A stretch of 64,000 nt of DNA from positions 11,212,501 through 11,276,500 of the forward strand of contig JAULJL010000011.1 in NCBI GenBank assembly GCA_030761205.1, read 5' to 3'. A model generated the notes under the pieces. It saw only the letters and a program-made list of their open reading frames with translations. It was not told where the DNA came from and did no database searches. The translations under genes were made by a program, and so were the position numbers. Shown piece after piece: positions 43,308 to 54,002 of this stretch (its first letter is position 1; the number at the start of each line of letters is the position of its first letter). Source of the DNA: Fremontodendron californicum (Eukaryota > Streptophyta > Magnoliopsida > Malvales > Malvaceae).

Positions 43308-45414
43308 AGATTGTTGCTAGTCCCTAGCAACGACTCAATAAAAATAAAATAAGAAAATCTAATCTAATCCATTTTCGTAGGAAATCACGGTGGCACTTAG
43401 CATGTGACACAAGCCTTTAAACCCCTAGGTGTCCCTAGTGGACGAGTTTAGTCTCGTGAGGGTTTACTAGAACGATACCCACAAACATTGAAAAACTAAA
43501 ATATAAATAAACTGCATATACTAAAAATATTTACTCCTAATCCTTTCAATACAAATTAGATACAATATTTGAACAAGTCTTATAAACTAGTCAATAGCTT
43601 AAAGAATTTCACAAAAAATCATGCTTGAATGTAAATTGTTTGAGTTAAGCCAATATTAGCATAACATATCTCAATCAAAATATTGCATGTTCAAATTTAA
43701 TCTCAACTTCTCACATGGGATACCCTCATGATTTTCACTCTTTAAAGTAGTGGTGAAGTGTTTACACTCAATCAATCTCATGAAAACAGTTCTACCATAT
43801 TCTTGCTTGTCCACCTATTCTCCACTATTTAGATCATACAACTTCATGAATCAAGAGGTCTTTAATCAAGGTTGTAATGGGGCCAAAGGGTTTGTAATGT
43901 GGTTGAAGAACAAAAGGATAAAGATATCACAAAGGTTCCAAAGAGTTCATAAAGTTTAGAGACATAAAAAGATCATACAAAGAAACTTCTCAAAACTCTT
44001 TACAAGTACATAGTCACCTAGGCCGGATATTTATGTTGGGCCTTTTCTTCATTCTAAACGACTTTGTAACATCTTTTTCTTTTTCCACAAATTCAAGAGA
44101 TGATTCATATATTTTTTTTTTACATAGGAATGTATTTGCCAGTATTTCATTTCTTTTTCTCTTGACTTTTCTTTTCTTTCCCCCCCACACTTATTTCTTG
44201 TTTCTAACCCAAATTTTTAACTAAAAATATCCCTTGTCTTTGCAACTTGTCTCAAAACATGCTAATTCATCTTTGGAACAAAGGTAAAGATATAAGTATA
44301 TTTAGGTTAGAGACAAGTTATGGTTACCAAAGAGATAGCTTATTCAATGTAGGCTCAAATTGGTTCACTAAGGGTGTGTTCTCTTGGAACATCAATAAGG
44401 GATGGCTGTTTGGCTCTGGCTAAAAATCCTAATGCCTCTATCATATTCATGTTGTCACATGTATCAATATAGTCTCAAACGGTTTAAAGCAAGTTCTAGA
44501 GAATCCTGTAATCATAAGATCACTCAAGAAAGAAATTAGATTGATTTGTATAATGCATCAATCATTATAGGCTCAAAAACTCACAAGGATGATTATACAA
44601 GTCAGATTAAGTCTAAACATGCTTCTTTCTCAATCAACATATTATATTAACATTGGCTCATAAAAAGGTTGACATCAAGCTCAATTCTCATGAAAATCTT
44701 CTCACTAATAAATCTGTTTTAGACTTATGCAATTCATATCTCATCATTGTATTAAAAAGGAACTAAAACACACTAAAATAATAATAATAATAATAATAAT
44801 AAAGACTCATAAAAAAATAGTAGACAAAAATAAAAGAAATCCTAAATCATTCCCCCCACACTTAATTCTTACATTGTCCTCAATGTAAGTCTATTAACCC
44901 AAATGAAAGAATCATGTGTAAGAGAAAAGAACTAATAACATAAGAATAGGAACAACTAAGACTCAAAACAAAACAAAACAAACTCATGCAACCTAAATAA
45001 TCCTAAAATACTAAACAAAAATTAACAAGTAAACATAAAAAGATTAAAATCAAACTGACAAGGTATGTCTCAAGTCTCCCTTACTCAGACCTTGTCCAGA
45101 ATGAATACTTCTAAATTGCTTAAAACACAACAAACTTTTTTTTTTGAAAAGAAGAAATCAAACTGACAAGGTATGTCTCAAGTCTCCCTTACTCAGACCT
45201 TGTTCAGAATGAATACTTCAAAATGGCTTAAAACACATCAAATTTTTTTTTTTTTTTTTTTTTTAAATTAGCAAAATATGTCCCTTACCCCATACTAAAA
45301 TATGACATTGTCCCCAATGTCAAATTTTAAAGGTAGGATTTAGGAGATATTACCTGCAGAGGTTGCTAACCACTTATTATAACTGAGACACAACAAGCAA
45401 AATGTTAGATAATG
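43308..45414 (-). other. LOG-LTR 3' non-coding region, copy 2
   Basis: As in copy 1, with a shorter TAA microsatellite (about 44777-44801), a longer T run near 45244-45264 and the cassette direct repeat at about 44842-45039. No ORF is supported. Confidence 0.65.
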
Positions 45415-46062
45415 TCACAAAGACAAAGTGCAATCCACTCCTTGCTCGTCCATATCTCTTTTTCTTTTTCCGAGCGTTTGCGAAACAACTGTAGCAGATA
45501 AATACTCATAAGCTTGAAGCTTTTTGAGTAAATCTTCAATGGTTGTAGCAGAAATTATGGTTCTCCTTGCCTCTGAAAACATGAATCCATTATCCACAGC
45601 ATTATCTAAATATAAAAGCAAATTACTAAAATAACCATTAATATTAAGCAAACCAATGGGTTTCTTATTTGTGACCAAAGATGACCAAGAAGCCACGCAA
45701 GCTATTTCTTCCAATGTACCCAGACCTCCTGGTAAAGCAATGAATGCATCGGCAGAATGGTACATGATTGTTATCCGTTCAGGGACACTCCAGACTTGTA
45801 TTTTCTTACCCACTGTAGGTCCACAAAAACTTGTGAATAGTTTTGGCACGATTCCTAGAACTGGACTTCCTCCGGCGTGTGCTGCTGTAGCGACTGCTCC
45901 CATTAAACCCGTACTACCGCCTCCATAAATCAAGTGGATCTTTTGTTGGGCAAGTATTACTCCAACTCTTATGGCTTCATCAGCGAATATGTTATTTTTT
46001 CCTGGATAAGCACCTCCAAAGACACAAATTTTTTTAATGCGCTGGGATGAAGTACTTGCCAT
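45415..46062 (-). CDS. LOG-type cytokinin riboside 5'-monophosphate phosphoribohydrolase, copy 2
   Basis: 215 aa, identical in protein sequence to the copy at 29190-29837; the one difference seen (near 45489) is silent (Thr ACG to ACA). Upstream the TATA-like box and CAGG motif are kept, with one change inside the motif (cttccagg in place of ctttcagg). Because the enclosing element is intact at its right end here, this copy sits under the only complete 5' LTR promoter region. Confidence 0.88.
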   Translation of the reverse strand: MASTSSQRIKKICVFGGAYPGKNNIFADEAIRVGVILAQQKIHLIYGGGSTGLMGAVATAAHAGGSPVLGIVPKLFTSFCGPTVGKKIQVWSVPERITIMYHSADAFIALPGGLGTLEEIACVASWSSLVTNKKPIGLLNINGYFSNLLLYLDNAVDNGFMFSEARRTIISATTIEDLLKKLQAYEYLSATVVSQTLGKRKRDMDEQGVDCTLSL

Positions 46063-46424
46063 TTTTTTTTCTTCGAGTGCCTGGAAGAGAATGAGTACAT
46101 GGTGTAATATATAGAGGACTCAGTAGTGAATCAGACAAGAGTAATAATGTCGCCGAAAGTGTATCTGACCTGTCAGAAGAAAATGTTAACCTAACAAAAG
46201 ATTTTTGCGTGATTTCAGGAAGAAAATCAAAAAGAGAAAAAAAATCAACCGTAAAAGACAAATAAAAAAAAACGAGAATAGTTACACAAATCGAACAACA
46301 CGTAAATTAAACCAAAATAAAGTTATTGCAAATCAAACCAAAAGCTGAGAAGTAATTTATTGTAGTTGTGATTGTGGCTCACATCTTCCTCTGGTTTTAC
46401 GTCCAGAAACGGCTTAAACGCCTT

Positions 46425-46961
46425 CTATGAGTCGAGGATATGCTTCCCATCCAGTTTTCTTACAAGCTGGCAAACAGGGTCTTTTAACATCAGATTCCCA
46501 AGATGTTGCCATTCCCTTTGGAATTGCGGCCATAAATCAAGAATTTCTCTTTGTACGTCTCCACTAGGATGCGTCTCAAGAGAAAGTTGGATATTACCCA
46601 AATTCTCCTTACTCAGTCCATCCTTAATGAATTCAATTTTATCATCTCGATTAGAGGACGGAATCCCAATAGAACGACATTTACCGTTACACGTCCATCG
46701 TGCACATTTATGGCAATTTGAACTCATGCGCTTTGCTCGTCGCTTCTTTGCAAAAGAGCTTCTACCTGTACCTGGTAAATGCAAAACAGGAAGATATTCA
46801 TCTTCACGTACCTTGGCTTCAATTATCCAACGTATGTCGTCAGGAATCCCTTTGCGCATAAGCATTCTTAATCTTTCAAGTCGAACTTGGTAAAGCTTCA
46901 GTAAAATATTTCGAGGAAAAGGAGGAAATCGTTTCTGCAATCTTGTGAGAATATCATCCAT
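46425..46961 (-). CDS. Cys-rich basic protein resembling carlavirus nucleic-acid-binding protein, copy 2
   Basis: 178 aa, identical to the protein at 30200-30736, with the same GRSSFAKKRR stretch and four-Cys finger. It lies 362 bp upstream of LOG copy 2 on the same strand. Confidence 0.7.
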   Translation of the reverse strand: MDDILTRLQKRFPPFPRNILLKLYQVRLERLRMLMRKGIPDDIRWIIEAKVREDEYLPVLHLPGTGRSSFAKKRRAKRMSSNCHKCARWTCNGKCRSIGIPSSNRDDKIEFIKDGLSKENLGNIQLSLETHPSGDVQREILDLWPQFQREWQHLGNLMLKDPVCQLVRKLDGKHILDS

Positions 46962-47503
46962 CCTGAAAAAGAATGAAAAAAAAATTGAAAGAGAAATTGG
47001 AAGAGAAATTTATATACAATATCAGTTTTGTGGGTAGCTGATGGAACCGATTTAAATAATCACGGAGTACCGTTATCCGCCATTTAACCGGGGTTAAAAA
47101 AAATAAAAATTATATTTACATCTAGTTATTTTCAAAACAAGGATCAGAAAGAAAAACAGCATAAAAAAAACTCAAAAACAAAACAAACTCATAAATAAAA
47201 TCCTAAATTCTTCCCCTCACACATAATTCTTACATTGTCATTAATGTAATGCTATTAATCCCAAATGAAAGAATCATGTGTAAGTGAAAAGAACTAATAA
47301 ACAAAATAAACTTATGCAGCCTAAATGAACTTAAAAACAGTAAACACAATTAACAAAGAAACATAAGAAATAAAAATAAAAACAATAAAAATAATAAAAG
47401 AAAAAGGAAAAGAAAGAGAAAGCAAATCTGAATATGGAAGGTTGGCGATTTCATCTTTAATTCGGCTGGCTTCCCAATTAACACTTGAGTTAGTGTTTTG
47501 AAT

Positions 47504-48442
47504 CTAACCAACACCCCTTCTTGGCTTTTTAGGCTTCTCAGGCTCATACATGAAATTTCCCAAATTTATGCGTTTGAGAGGAAGCTTTCTTTGCACAACA
47601 GTGGATGCATTCTCCATTACAAGTATTATTCCATCATCCTTGGTGGTGCATATCTCATCGAGGAATGGTGCATCTTTTGGTACTTGTTGAATGACATCCA
47701 CAAACAAACTGTTTAAGGTTTCCAGCGTGTCTTGTTCATGTTCATCCTCCTTGAACTTTGCGAATCTACTAGGAAAAGGTGGAGAAGAAACATTAGTAAA
47801 AATTGGAATCTCAAACGTTACCTCAGGTGCCGAAATACTCTTATTTGTATTTGTGGCTTCATTATCCTCAAGAACAGAATCCATCTCTAATTCCGTCTCA
47901 TCCTCATCTTGTTCCTCATTCCTCAAGGTCACAATAGTAGTATTCTCCTTTGGGTTAATCATTGTTTGGGCAGAGAGTTCTTCAGATCTTTGTGCTACCC
48001 ATACCACCATACTACTAGCCAATAGGCTCATTTGCCTTTCCAAACTCTGGATACTTGCCCTTGTTTCCTGTTGAAATTGCAAAGTATTAGTAACAAGAGA
48101 ATCGACAAGATCTTCTAAAGAAGTACCTGAGTTTTGAGTCATATGTAGTGGCTGAAAAAGATCTGGTTCTTGAGACCATGATTGATTAAATCTAGATGGA
48201 TGAGTGTAATTGGCATAAGGATCTACTTCTTGGTAATTTTCTGAGTAGCCATAATTAGTATGATCCCACCATCCCTCATGGTAAGTGTTTGAGTAATGAT
48301 CATACTGTTGGTCTTGGAACACTTGATGGCCTTGACATCCTCCCATGGCCAATTGTTGAACTGGGTAGGTGAGATTGGCTTTTTGATTTTCCATGTTCAT
48401 GTATGCCACCAACTCTTCAAGTGTTAGATTGCTCAATTCCAT
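47504..48442 (-). CDS. Gag-derived protein of LOG-LTR, copy 2
   Basis: 312 aa, identical to the protein at 31280-32218. The right cassette repeat lies at about 47201-47379, between this ORF and the Cys-rich ORF. Confidence 0.8.
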   Translation of the reverse strand: MELSNLTLEELVAYMNMENQKANLTYPVQQLAMGGCQGHQVFQDQQYDHYSNTYHEGWWDHTNYGYSENYQEVDPYANYTHPSRFNQSWSQEPDLFQPLHMTQNSGTSLEDLVDSLVTNTLQFQQETRASIQSLERQMSLLASSMVVWVAQRSEELSAQTMINPKENTTIVTLRNEEQDEDETELEMDSVLEDNEATNTNKSISAPEVTFEIPIFTNVSSPPFPSRFAKFKEDEHEQDTLETLNSLFVDVIQQVPKDAPFLDEICTTKDDGIILVMENASTVVQRKLPLKRINLGNFMYEPEKPKKPRRGVG

Positions 48443-48553
48443 CGTTTTTTTTTTTTATTTTTTTTATTTTTTCAAAATTTGATAAGAAAAACTTGTATGT
48501 ACAAGAAAATAGAACTAATTAGAACTGAAAATAAGAATAAACCAAGTAACAAA

Positions 48554-50364
48554 CAATAAAAGAAAAGGGGTTTTTGAAGCCAGATTTAAACTAAAGTAAA
48601 TAATAAGAATAAGATGCAAGGCGGTATAACCAGCCAATAAAAATATATATACTAAATTAGGCGGTATAACCAGCCAATAAAAATAAAACAAAGTTAATAT
48701 ACAAATTAGGCGGTATAACCAGCCAATAGAAATATATATACTAAATTAGGCGGTATAACCAGCCAATAAAAATATATATACTAAATTAGGCGGTATAACC
48801 AGCCAATAAAAATAAAACAAAGTTAATATACAAATTAGGCGGTATAACCAGCCAATAAAAATAAATATAAAAAATAAGCAAACTAAAAGTAAGAAAACAA
48901 ATAAGTAAGAAGAATCAAATATGAAAAATATGGTTAAGGTTTCATTCTCCACCACTAGACATCATTAAGAATCAATTTCAGATCTATCAATATCAACCAA
49001 CTATCAAAGTTAACAACCGTAGATAACAACAAGCTCTGTTACCCCAATCTTTCCTTAGTTTGTCGTTAAATAGAACAAGCTCTCTATTTAATCTCTAACC
49101 ATTAAACAACCTAGAATAAGCTCTCTAAATTCAATTTAATGGCAGCTTTATGATGAGAAAGATAGGTTGATCTAAGCAACAAACACATAAGCTCGGATTG
49201 TTCAACTTAGGTTATGTTCAACTTTGCAATTATTGAAAACTTGACCATAATCATTAATCACAAATTGCCACTTATGAATAGGAAATCAAGACAATTACAC
49301 GGATCAAGACTCCTAAACTAGCAATAGATAATTATCAAGATCTATCTAGTTGTACACCTAAATAAATCTAGACAACATCATGAACAATTCTTGTAGAAGA
49401 ACATAAGCAACTTTGATAGTAAATTAATGATAGATAGAATCTGAAAATCAATCACAAAACATGTCTAGGGCTTTGAAATCACCCTTAACCAAATAGAAGT
49501 TTAGCCTAGCATAGGCATTATAAACATAAACATAAAATTAAAGAAAATCTAAGAAGAAAATAAAAGAAAGAAAGAAGAAGAGGAAGAATATTAATTATCC
49601 AACCTCTTGCTCTCTCTAAAGAAAAAGAAAACTAGAGAAAAGAAAGAAAACTAGAGAAAAGAAAGAAGAAGAAAACTTAGAGAATTTTATTAAAATGGCT
49701 AATATCCTACCTATGTACAATATGATCCCTTACAATCATCCAAGGCCCTCTATTTATACACATTTTGGAGGGCTAAATGACAAGAGACAAGCTTTACAAA
49801 TTTCAAAGGTAGGTATATGACGATTTTGATCAGCCAACTTGATGGTCGATTTCTTCAATATTGGAGGCCTTATCTGATCACATGGTCTTCTAGAAAAAGG
49901 TTCCCCTATCAGTTACGGAACCATAACCGTTGGAATCAGCTCATTTGCTGATGTGGATAAGAAGATATGGGCATAATACGAAAACATGTCAGCACAGACG
50001 TCATTGCACATCAGCCAACTTGATGGTCGATTTCGCTAGGGAAAACGACTCCGTTTTAAGAAGTGTAAAACATGAAAAAGATAGATATGCCTCTTAGCTT
50101 TGCATGGATACAAATTTCAGCCTTATTGCTTCAGTGAAACGCGAGATATAGCTGATATGGCAAAAGGTGTCGGAACTGGAACTGAACTGGATTTGCCCTT
50201 AATTCTAGTAATCTGAAATCACTCAAAGAAACTTGTGAAAAACACCAAATTACATAAAAATATAAAAGATCATAAACACAATTAGACTAAACAATAATAA
50301 CTCGTATTTGACACAAAACAATAATAAAACATAACTAAAAACTATATAATTATACGAGTTATCA
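48554..50364 (-). repeat. LOG-LTR 5' LTR, copy 2 (full outer end)
   Basis: 1811 bp. It lacks the inner 138 bp seen in the left LTRs but has the true outer end (gagttatca at 50356-50364). Differences from the left LTR by eye: aatagaaat for aataaaaat near 48728, agtaaatta near 49418, and acgcgag and ggcaaaagg near 50142 and 50161. Confidence 0.9.
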
Positions 50365-50369
50365 TAGAC
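50365..50369. repeat. Right target-site duplication of LOG-LTR (tagac)
   Basis: Identical to 25117-25121, directly after the terminal CA of the right LTR. Confidence 0.93.
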
Positions 50370-50970
50370 CATAATCCTTAGTATCTTCGTTGGCCTCAAA
50401 ATCACTCGTGCAAATGGGTCTTCCAAAATCAATTTCAGAATTACTGATAGGAAGGTCCTTATATTCCACATTCGTACACTTGTAAATAGGTGGGGAAGAA
50501 ACAATATAGGAAAATATATATAATGAAAGCGAAATAAATAGCATAAATGAAAGAATATGGACACATCAATATGAAGAAAATGCATTGTGCTTATTATTTA
50601 TTGAATGAAAATGTTTGAGCAAAAGCCCATTACAGAAAAATTCTTAATATCTCTAGGCAAAAATAATTAAGATTTTTTTTTTTTATAAAAGTTTTACTTT
50701 GGAATAGACTTAAAGACTATAGGCAGCTCAGTCGCACTCCAATTGGTAAGTCTATATCCTGGGGGACAAGGTCGCACCATCCAGTTTACATTCTTACTTT
50801 CCATTTCTTCTTCCCATTCATGCATATCACCATATCCAGTATCTGCTCACCCTTATTCACATGGAACTTTTCGAAAGCTTGCTTAATCATTATAAGTACA
50901 TCATCAGAATCCTTTTCTCCGAATAGAAAACTGGCTGAGTGAAAACTGTGAAGGATTGATGGAAAAGTCA
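50370..50970 (-). other. TAT-A pol linker and intron-like spacer between G-patch and RT
   Basis: On the minus strand, weak coding sequence (50971-50700, including MIKQAFEKFHVNKGEQILDM and NWSATELPIVFKS) gives way to an AT-rich non-coding stretch with a long pyrimidine run (about 50640-50480). Coding resumes as YKCTNVEYKDLPISNSE up to the LOG-LTR insertion point. Ogre elements carry a spliced intron at this place in pol; I infer the same here. Confidence 0.5.
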
Positions 50971-50980
50971 TAGGCTCCCA

Positions 50981-51376
50981 CTAAATATCCATACCCGCTA
51001 GACGGGCCATCCTCCTTTGTCGATTATTTTCAACTTGTTTCCTCTTCTCATGGGCCTTCGAAAGATATCCTAGGCCAAATCGGTCCTTCTTTCCTACTAC
51101 TTCAATTGCTCGAGCCATTCCTTGAATATACTTTCCCAGACCTTTTCCAGCCCTGCAGCCCTTTCCCACGATAGTCCTTACTCCCAACCTTGTATTCTTG
51201 GACAACTTCGGCTTTGGAATTCTTCGTCCTTCAGTGACGAATACTGCATTTGCGAACTCCAAAGACCCAAAAGAACATTCTACAACATCTTCATTGGGTT
51301 CAGTGTAAGGAGATTTAGTAGATGTGAAAGCTATTATATCCTCTTTTCCTGACACACTAATCAAGCGCCCTTCCAT
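50981..51376 (-). pseudogene. TAT-A G-patch segment of pol
   Basis: 131 open codons with a G-patch-like block (LGVRTIVGKGCRAGKGLGKY, then GMARAIEV and KDRFGLGYLSKAHEKRK). A G-patch after the protease is typical of Tat-lineage elements and may bind nucleic acid. It is part of a larger broken polyprotein: a stop separates it from the protease upstream and another from the linker downstream. Confidence 0.75.
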
Positions 51377-51399
51377 TACAAACTTTAACTTTTGATGGA

Positions 51400-52440
51400 G
51401 AGATGAAGGTACTACCCCAGCGGAATGTATCCAAGGCCTCCCTATTAAGCAATTGTAGATGGATTAATATCCATGAACTGAAAGTTGACCTTATAGGTAC
51501 ATGGACCTATCTCCAGATAAACCTCAATAGTTCCTATTACCTCCCGTCTAGTTCCATCAAAGGCTCTAACCACCGTGCAACTTGGCAGCATATAAAAAAT
51601 ATCAACTGGCAATTTGGACAGGGTTACCAAGGGTATCACATTTAATGAAGAATTGTTATCCAAAAAGACCCTTGATAATATGTGCCCCTTGCAAGTGGTC
51701 GTTATGTGAAGAGCCTTTGTTGACCCAATACCATTGGGTGGTATTTCATCATAACTAAAATAGATGTGATCGTCTACAGTAATGTTTCCCACCAATCTAT
51801 CTAGTTTCTCCACCGATATGTTGTTGGCTACATATGCCTGATTCAAAACTCTCAATAGGGCATTTCTGTGTGGCTTCGAGTTCAGTAGCAAAGATAGGAT
51901 TGAAATTCTTGCTGGTTGACGCTGCAATTGCTCAACCACACTATACTCACTATGCTTTATGAATTTTAAAAACTCGCAAGCCTCATTTTTTGTTCACCGA
52001 CTCTTTTATCTTGTTAACTGGGGTTGACCCCCTCTCTATTTCTTTTGACGAATCTATCTCAATATGGATTGGTTCAGCTGGCTTCTTCCCTTTATCCATT
52101 CCTCCATCATTTCTTGTTGATCCCTTTTCAACAACCTCAGGGGCATAACACCTTCCACTTCGTGTTAAGTGCCCCACACCTGTGATATCTTGCTGAATCG
52201 AAGACCCTGGCATAACCATGCTGCAGTCATACTTCTACGGTGAAGATGAAAAGGAAGAAGGCAAATCTATGATTAGCTTAAACGCAATTTCCTCAATAAC
52301 CGGCATAACTTTCTCTTCTGGTTCATCAAAATAGATGATCAAAGGTCTCCCTATCCCGTAGCCAGCTGCTTTCTAACCTCTACTTCCTCCTCTATTTATT
52401 CTTTAAACTGGGCTTCCCCCTCATCCATCATCTTTTGGAC
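51400..52440 (-). pseudogene. TAT-A protease region and gag-protease linker
   Basis: Frame 51939-51445 holds the retropepsin: 'ISILSLLLNSKPHRNALLRV' precedes and VFLDNNSSLNVIP is the active-site motif, with DNNS where DNGS or DTGA is usual. Frame 52219-51983 holds the linker with TRSGRCYAPEVVEKG. Stops and frame changes separate them (about 51940-51982) and also lie above 52219. TAT-A homology fades at 52440; zinc knuckle and capsid are missing. Confidence 0.78.
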
Positions 52441-52445
52441 TTTAG

Positions 52446-53030
52446 TATCTTATAATTAGGATAAACAAGATTAAATTAGATAAGATTTTCTTTAAATTAA
52501 TTGACTTTAATAATGTATTGCTTTCATGTAATTAATACTTAATTAAATAAGTTGAAAATCTTTCAGATGATAAAATTCTGAGGGGATCACATATGGGTGG
52601 TCTGTTCGAAATTTTTAGGTGAGAATATTTTTCTAAGTTTTGCCAAATTGATGGAAAGTTTAGAAAATGAATTCAATACACAAGATTGATGCTTATTTAA
52701 GATAAAATGCCTTAGGTAAATTTTAAAATAAAATTAGGATAAATAAAGATAATTTAGATAAGACCAATTTTGGATAACATCTGATAAATATTGTACTATC
52801 TTTAGAATAGACGTTGTGGTGGTGCTAATCTTTCCCCACACGTAACCGAACTCTCGAATCTAGTTTTGAGAAGTAGACTAGAACCTATTCTTTTTAGGGT
52901 GCCTTAGTCAAGCTTAGAATTACTTTAAAAATGATAGATTTATATAGGTGACTAATCACACCTAGCAAAAAAAATTAGTGGCGACTCCTGTTTGTGTCTG
53001 GCTGTTAGGTCTTAGGATTTAGCACGTTAC
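52446..53030 (+). repeat. LTR-end fragment of another Tat-related element
   Basis: The part 52800-53030 resembles the 3' end of the TAT-A and TAT-B LTRs in plus orientation: 'gtgctaatctttccccacac', 'gtgactaatcacacctagc' and 'tggcgactcc', ending 'gcacgttacgaca'. An internal duplication ('attaggataaa', 'ttagataaga') occurs at 52455 and 52730. Nothing coding. It is probably the remnant that cut off the 5' part of TAT-A. Confidence 0.5.
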
Positions 53031-54002
53031 GACACTCACCGTCTTGCAAAGTGAAATTCGATTCTTTTTTGAAAGGATCAATCCTATGGAGTTAGGGGAT
53101 TGATCCTTGCCAAAATTTACACTAGGGGATCGATCATCTCCTAAGGTTTTTCAAAATTTTGACCATTTTGACATCGAAAAAGGATGGATTTTCTCCATAA
53201 ATAAATTTAATAAAATTAAACATTTAAGAACATATATTTTTGAGAAAAATAAGGGATCTAAAATATTTAGCATTTTTCAAAATATTTTCAAAAGAATTCA
53301 AGGAAAAATACTAAATTTAAAATTTTGATTATCAAGCTAATTAAGCTTAAGATTTTGTCATTTCAAAATTAAGATCAATTCAAAACTAATAGAAAGAAAA
53401 AGAAAAGAAAAAAGAAAAGAAAAGAAAAGAAAAGAAAAGAAAAAAGGAAGGGAAGGGAAGGGAAAGGAAAGGAAAGGAAGAAAAGAAGTAGGTTTGTTAT
53501 TGGAAGCCCAGTTTGACACGCAATCAAGATTTTTAGGCTTTCGACAGTTTTTGGTATAATTTCTATTCTTTTAAGTTTTCCTCTATTTTTATGTTAGATT
53601 TAAATATTTGTATTTGGATTCCAAAAGAATTAATTAAATAAATTGTGAATAATTTTAAAAGATGATTTTAAAAAAAAAGTAATGTACCTTAATAAAAGAG
53701 GTTTTAGGATCCTTGCCAGGTTGTTGGAGGGCACTCTCACGATTTTTTTACGACGGCACATTGTTCATGTTAGAATATTTTTGAAAATTTTCGGCGAAAG
53801 AATAATTTCTTAAGTTTTCTCAAGTTGTTTGGAAATCTAAGAAATTCTCCGACGCAAGAAGTTTTCGTGATATTTCACCAAGAATGAGATATAAAAATGA
53901 ATATTTATCTATGTTGTCTCGCATTTCATTTCATTTAATATTTATGTTTCATTTTTATTTCTATCTTGGCATGTTTGTTTATTTATTTCTTGTCATACTC
54001 AT
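53031..54002. repeat. Unassigned sequence with purine-rich simple repeat
   Basis: 53385-53482 is almost pure purine: aaaag units turning into ggaag and ggaaag units. The rest is AT-rich and unrecognised, with a direct 'aggggat(t/c)gatc' repetition near 53094 and 53123. No gene. Confidence 0.6.

Larger units (their letters stand above)
33807..50030. repeat. 16.2-kb tandem duplication, copy 2
   Basis: Second copy of 17584-33806. Differences seen by eye include g/a at 17962 versus 34165, t/g in the T-rich run near 21502 versus 37722, t/a at 23425 versus 39648, single changes near 27389, 27666, 28110, 28308, 29268, 29855 and 30132, and length changes in T, A and TAA runs. Confidence 0.95.
41346..50364 (-). 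mobile_element. LOG-LTR, copy 2 (complete right end)
   Basis: Left LTR 41346-43294, PPT 43295-43307, 3' non-coding 43308-45414, LOG, Cys-rich and gag-like ORFs, and a right LTR that here runs to its true end at 50364, followed by the TSD tagac at 50365-50369. The tandem-duplicated part ends at 50030; the last 334 bases of the LTR exist only in this copy and in the left LTRs. Confidence 0.9.
13815..52440 (-). mobile_element. TAT-A: large Tat/Ogre-like Ty3/gypsy element with nested insertion and tandem duplication
   Basis: Own parts, from 3' to 5' on the minus strand: 3' LTR 13815-18876, 3' UTR 18890-21780, pol 21781-25121, and past the nested LOG-LTR element the spacer, G-patch and protease part 50365-52440. 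The second RNase H of archaeal type, G-patch, spacer between protease and RT, LTR of about 5 kb and tandem repeats in the 3' UTR all point to the Tat lineage, near Ogre. Part of it is copied again at 33807-41345 by the 16.2-kb tandem duplication. Gag and the 5' LTR are not found; homology stops near 52440. Many stops make it inactive. Confidence 0.88.

Noticed and set aside
54001..54002. A TSD for TAT-B (ctcat before its LTR)
   Set aside because: The right end of TAT-B is outside the window, so the duplication cannot be verified.
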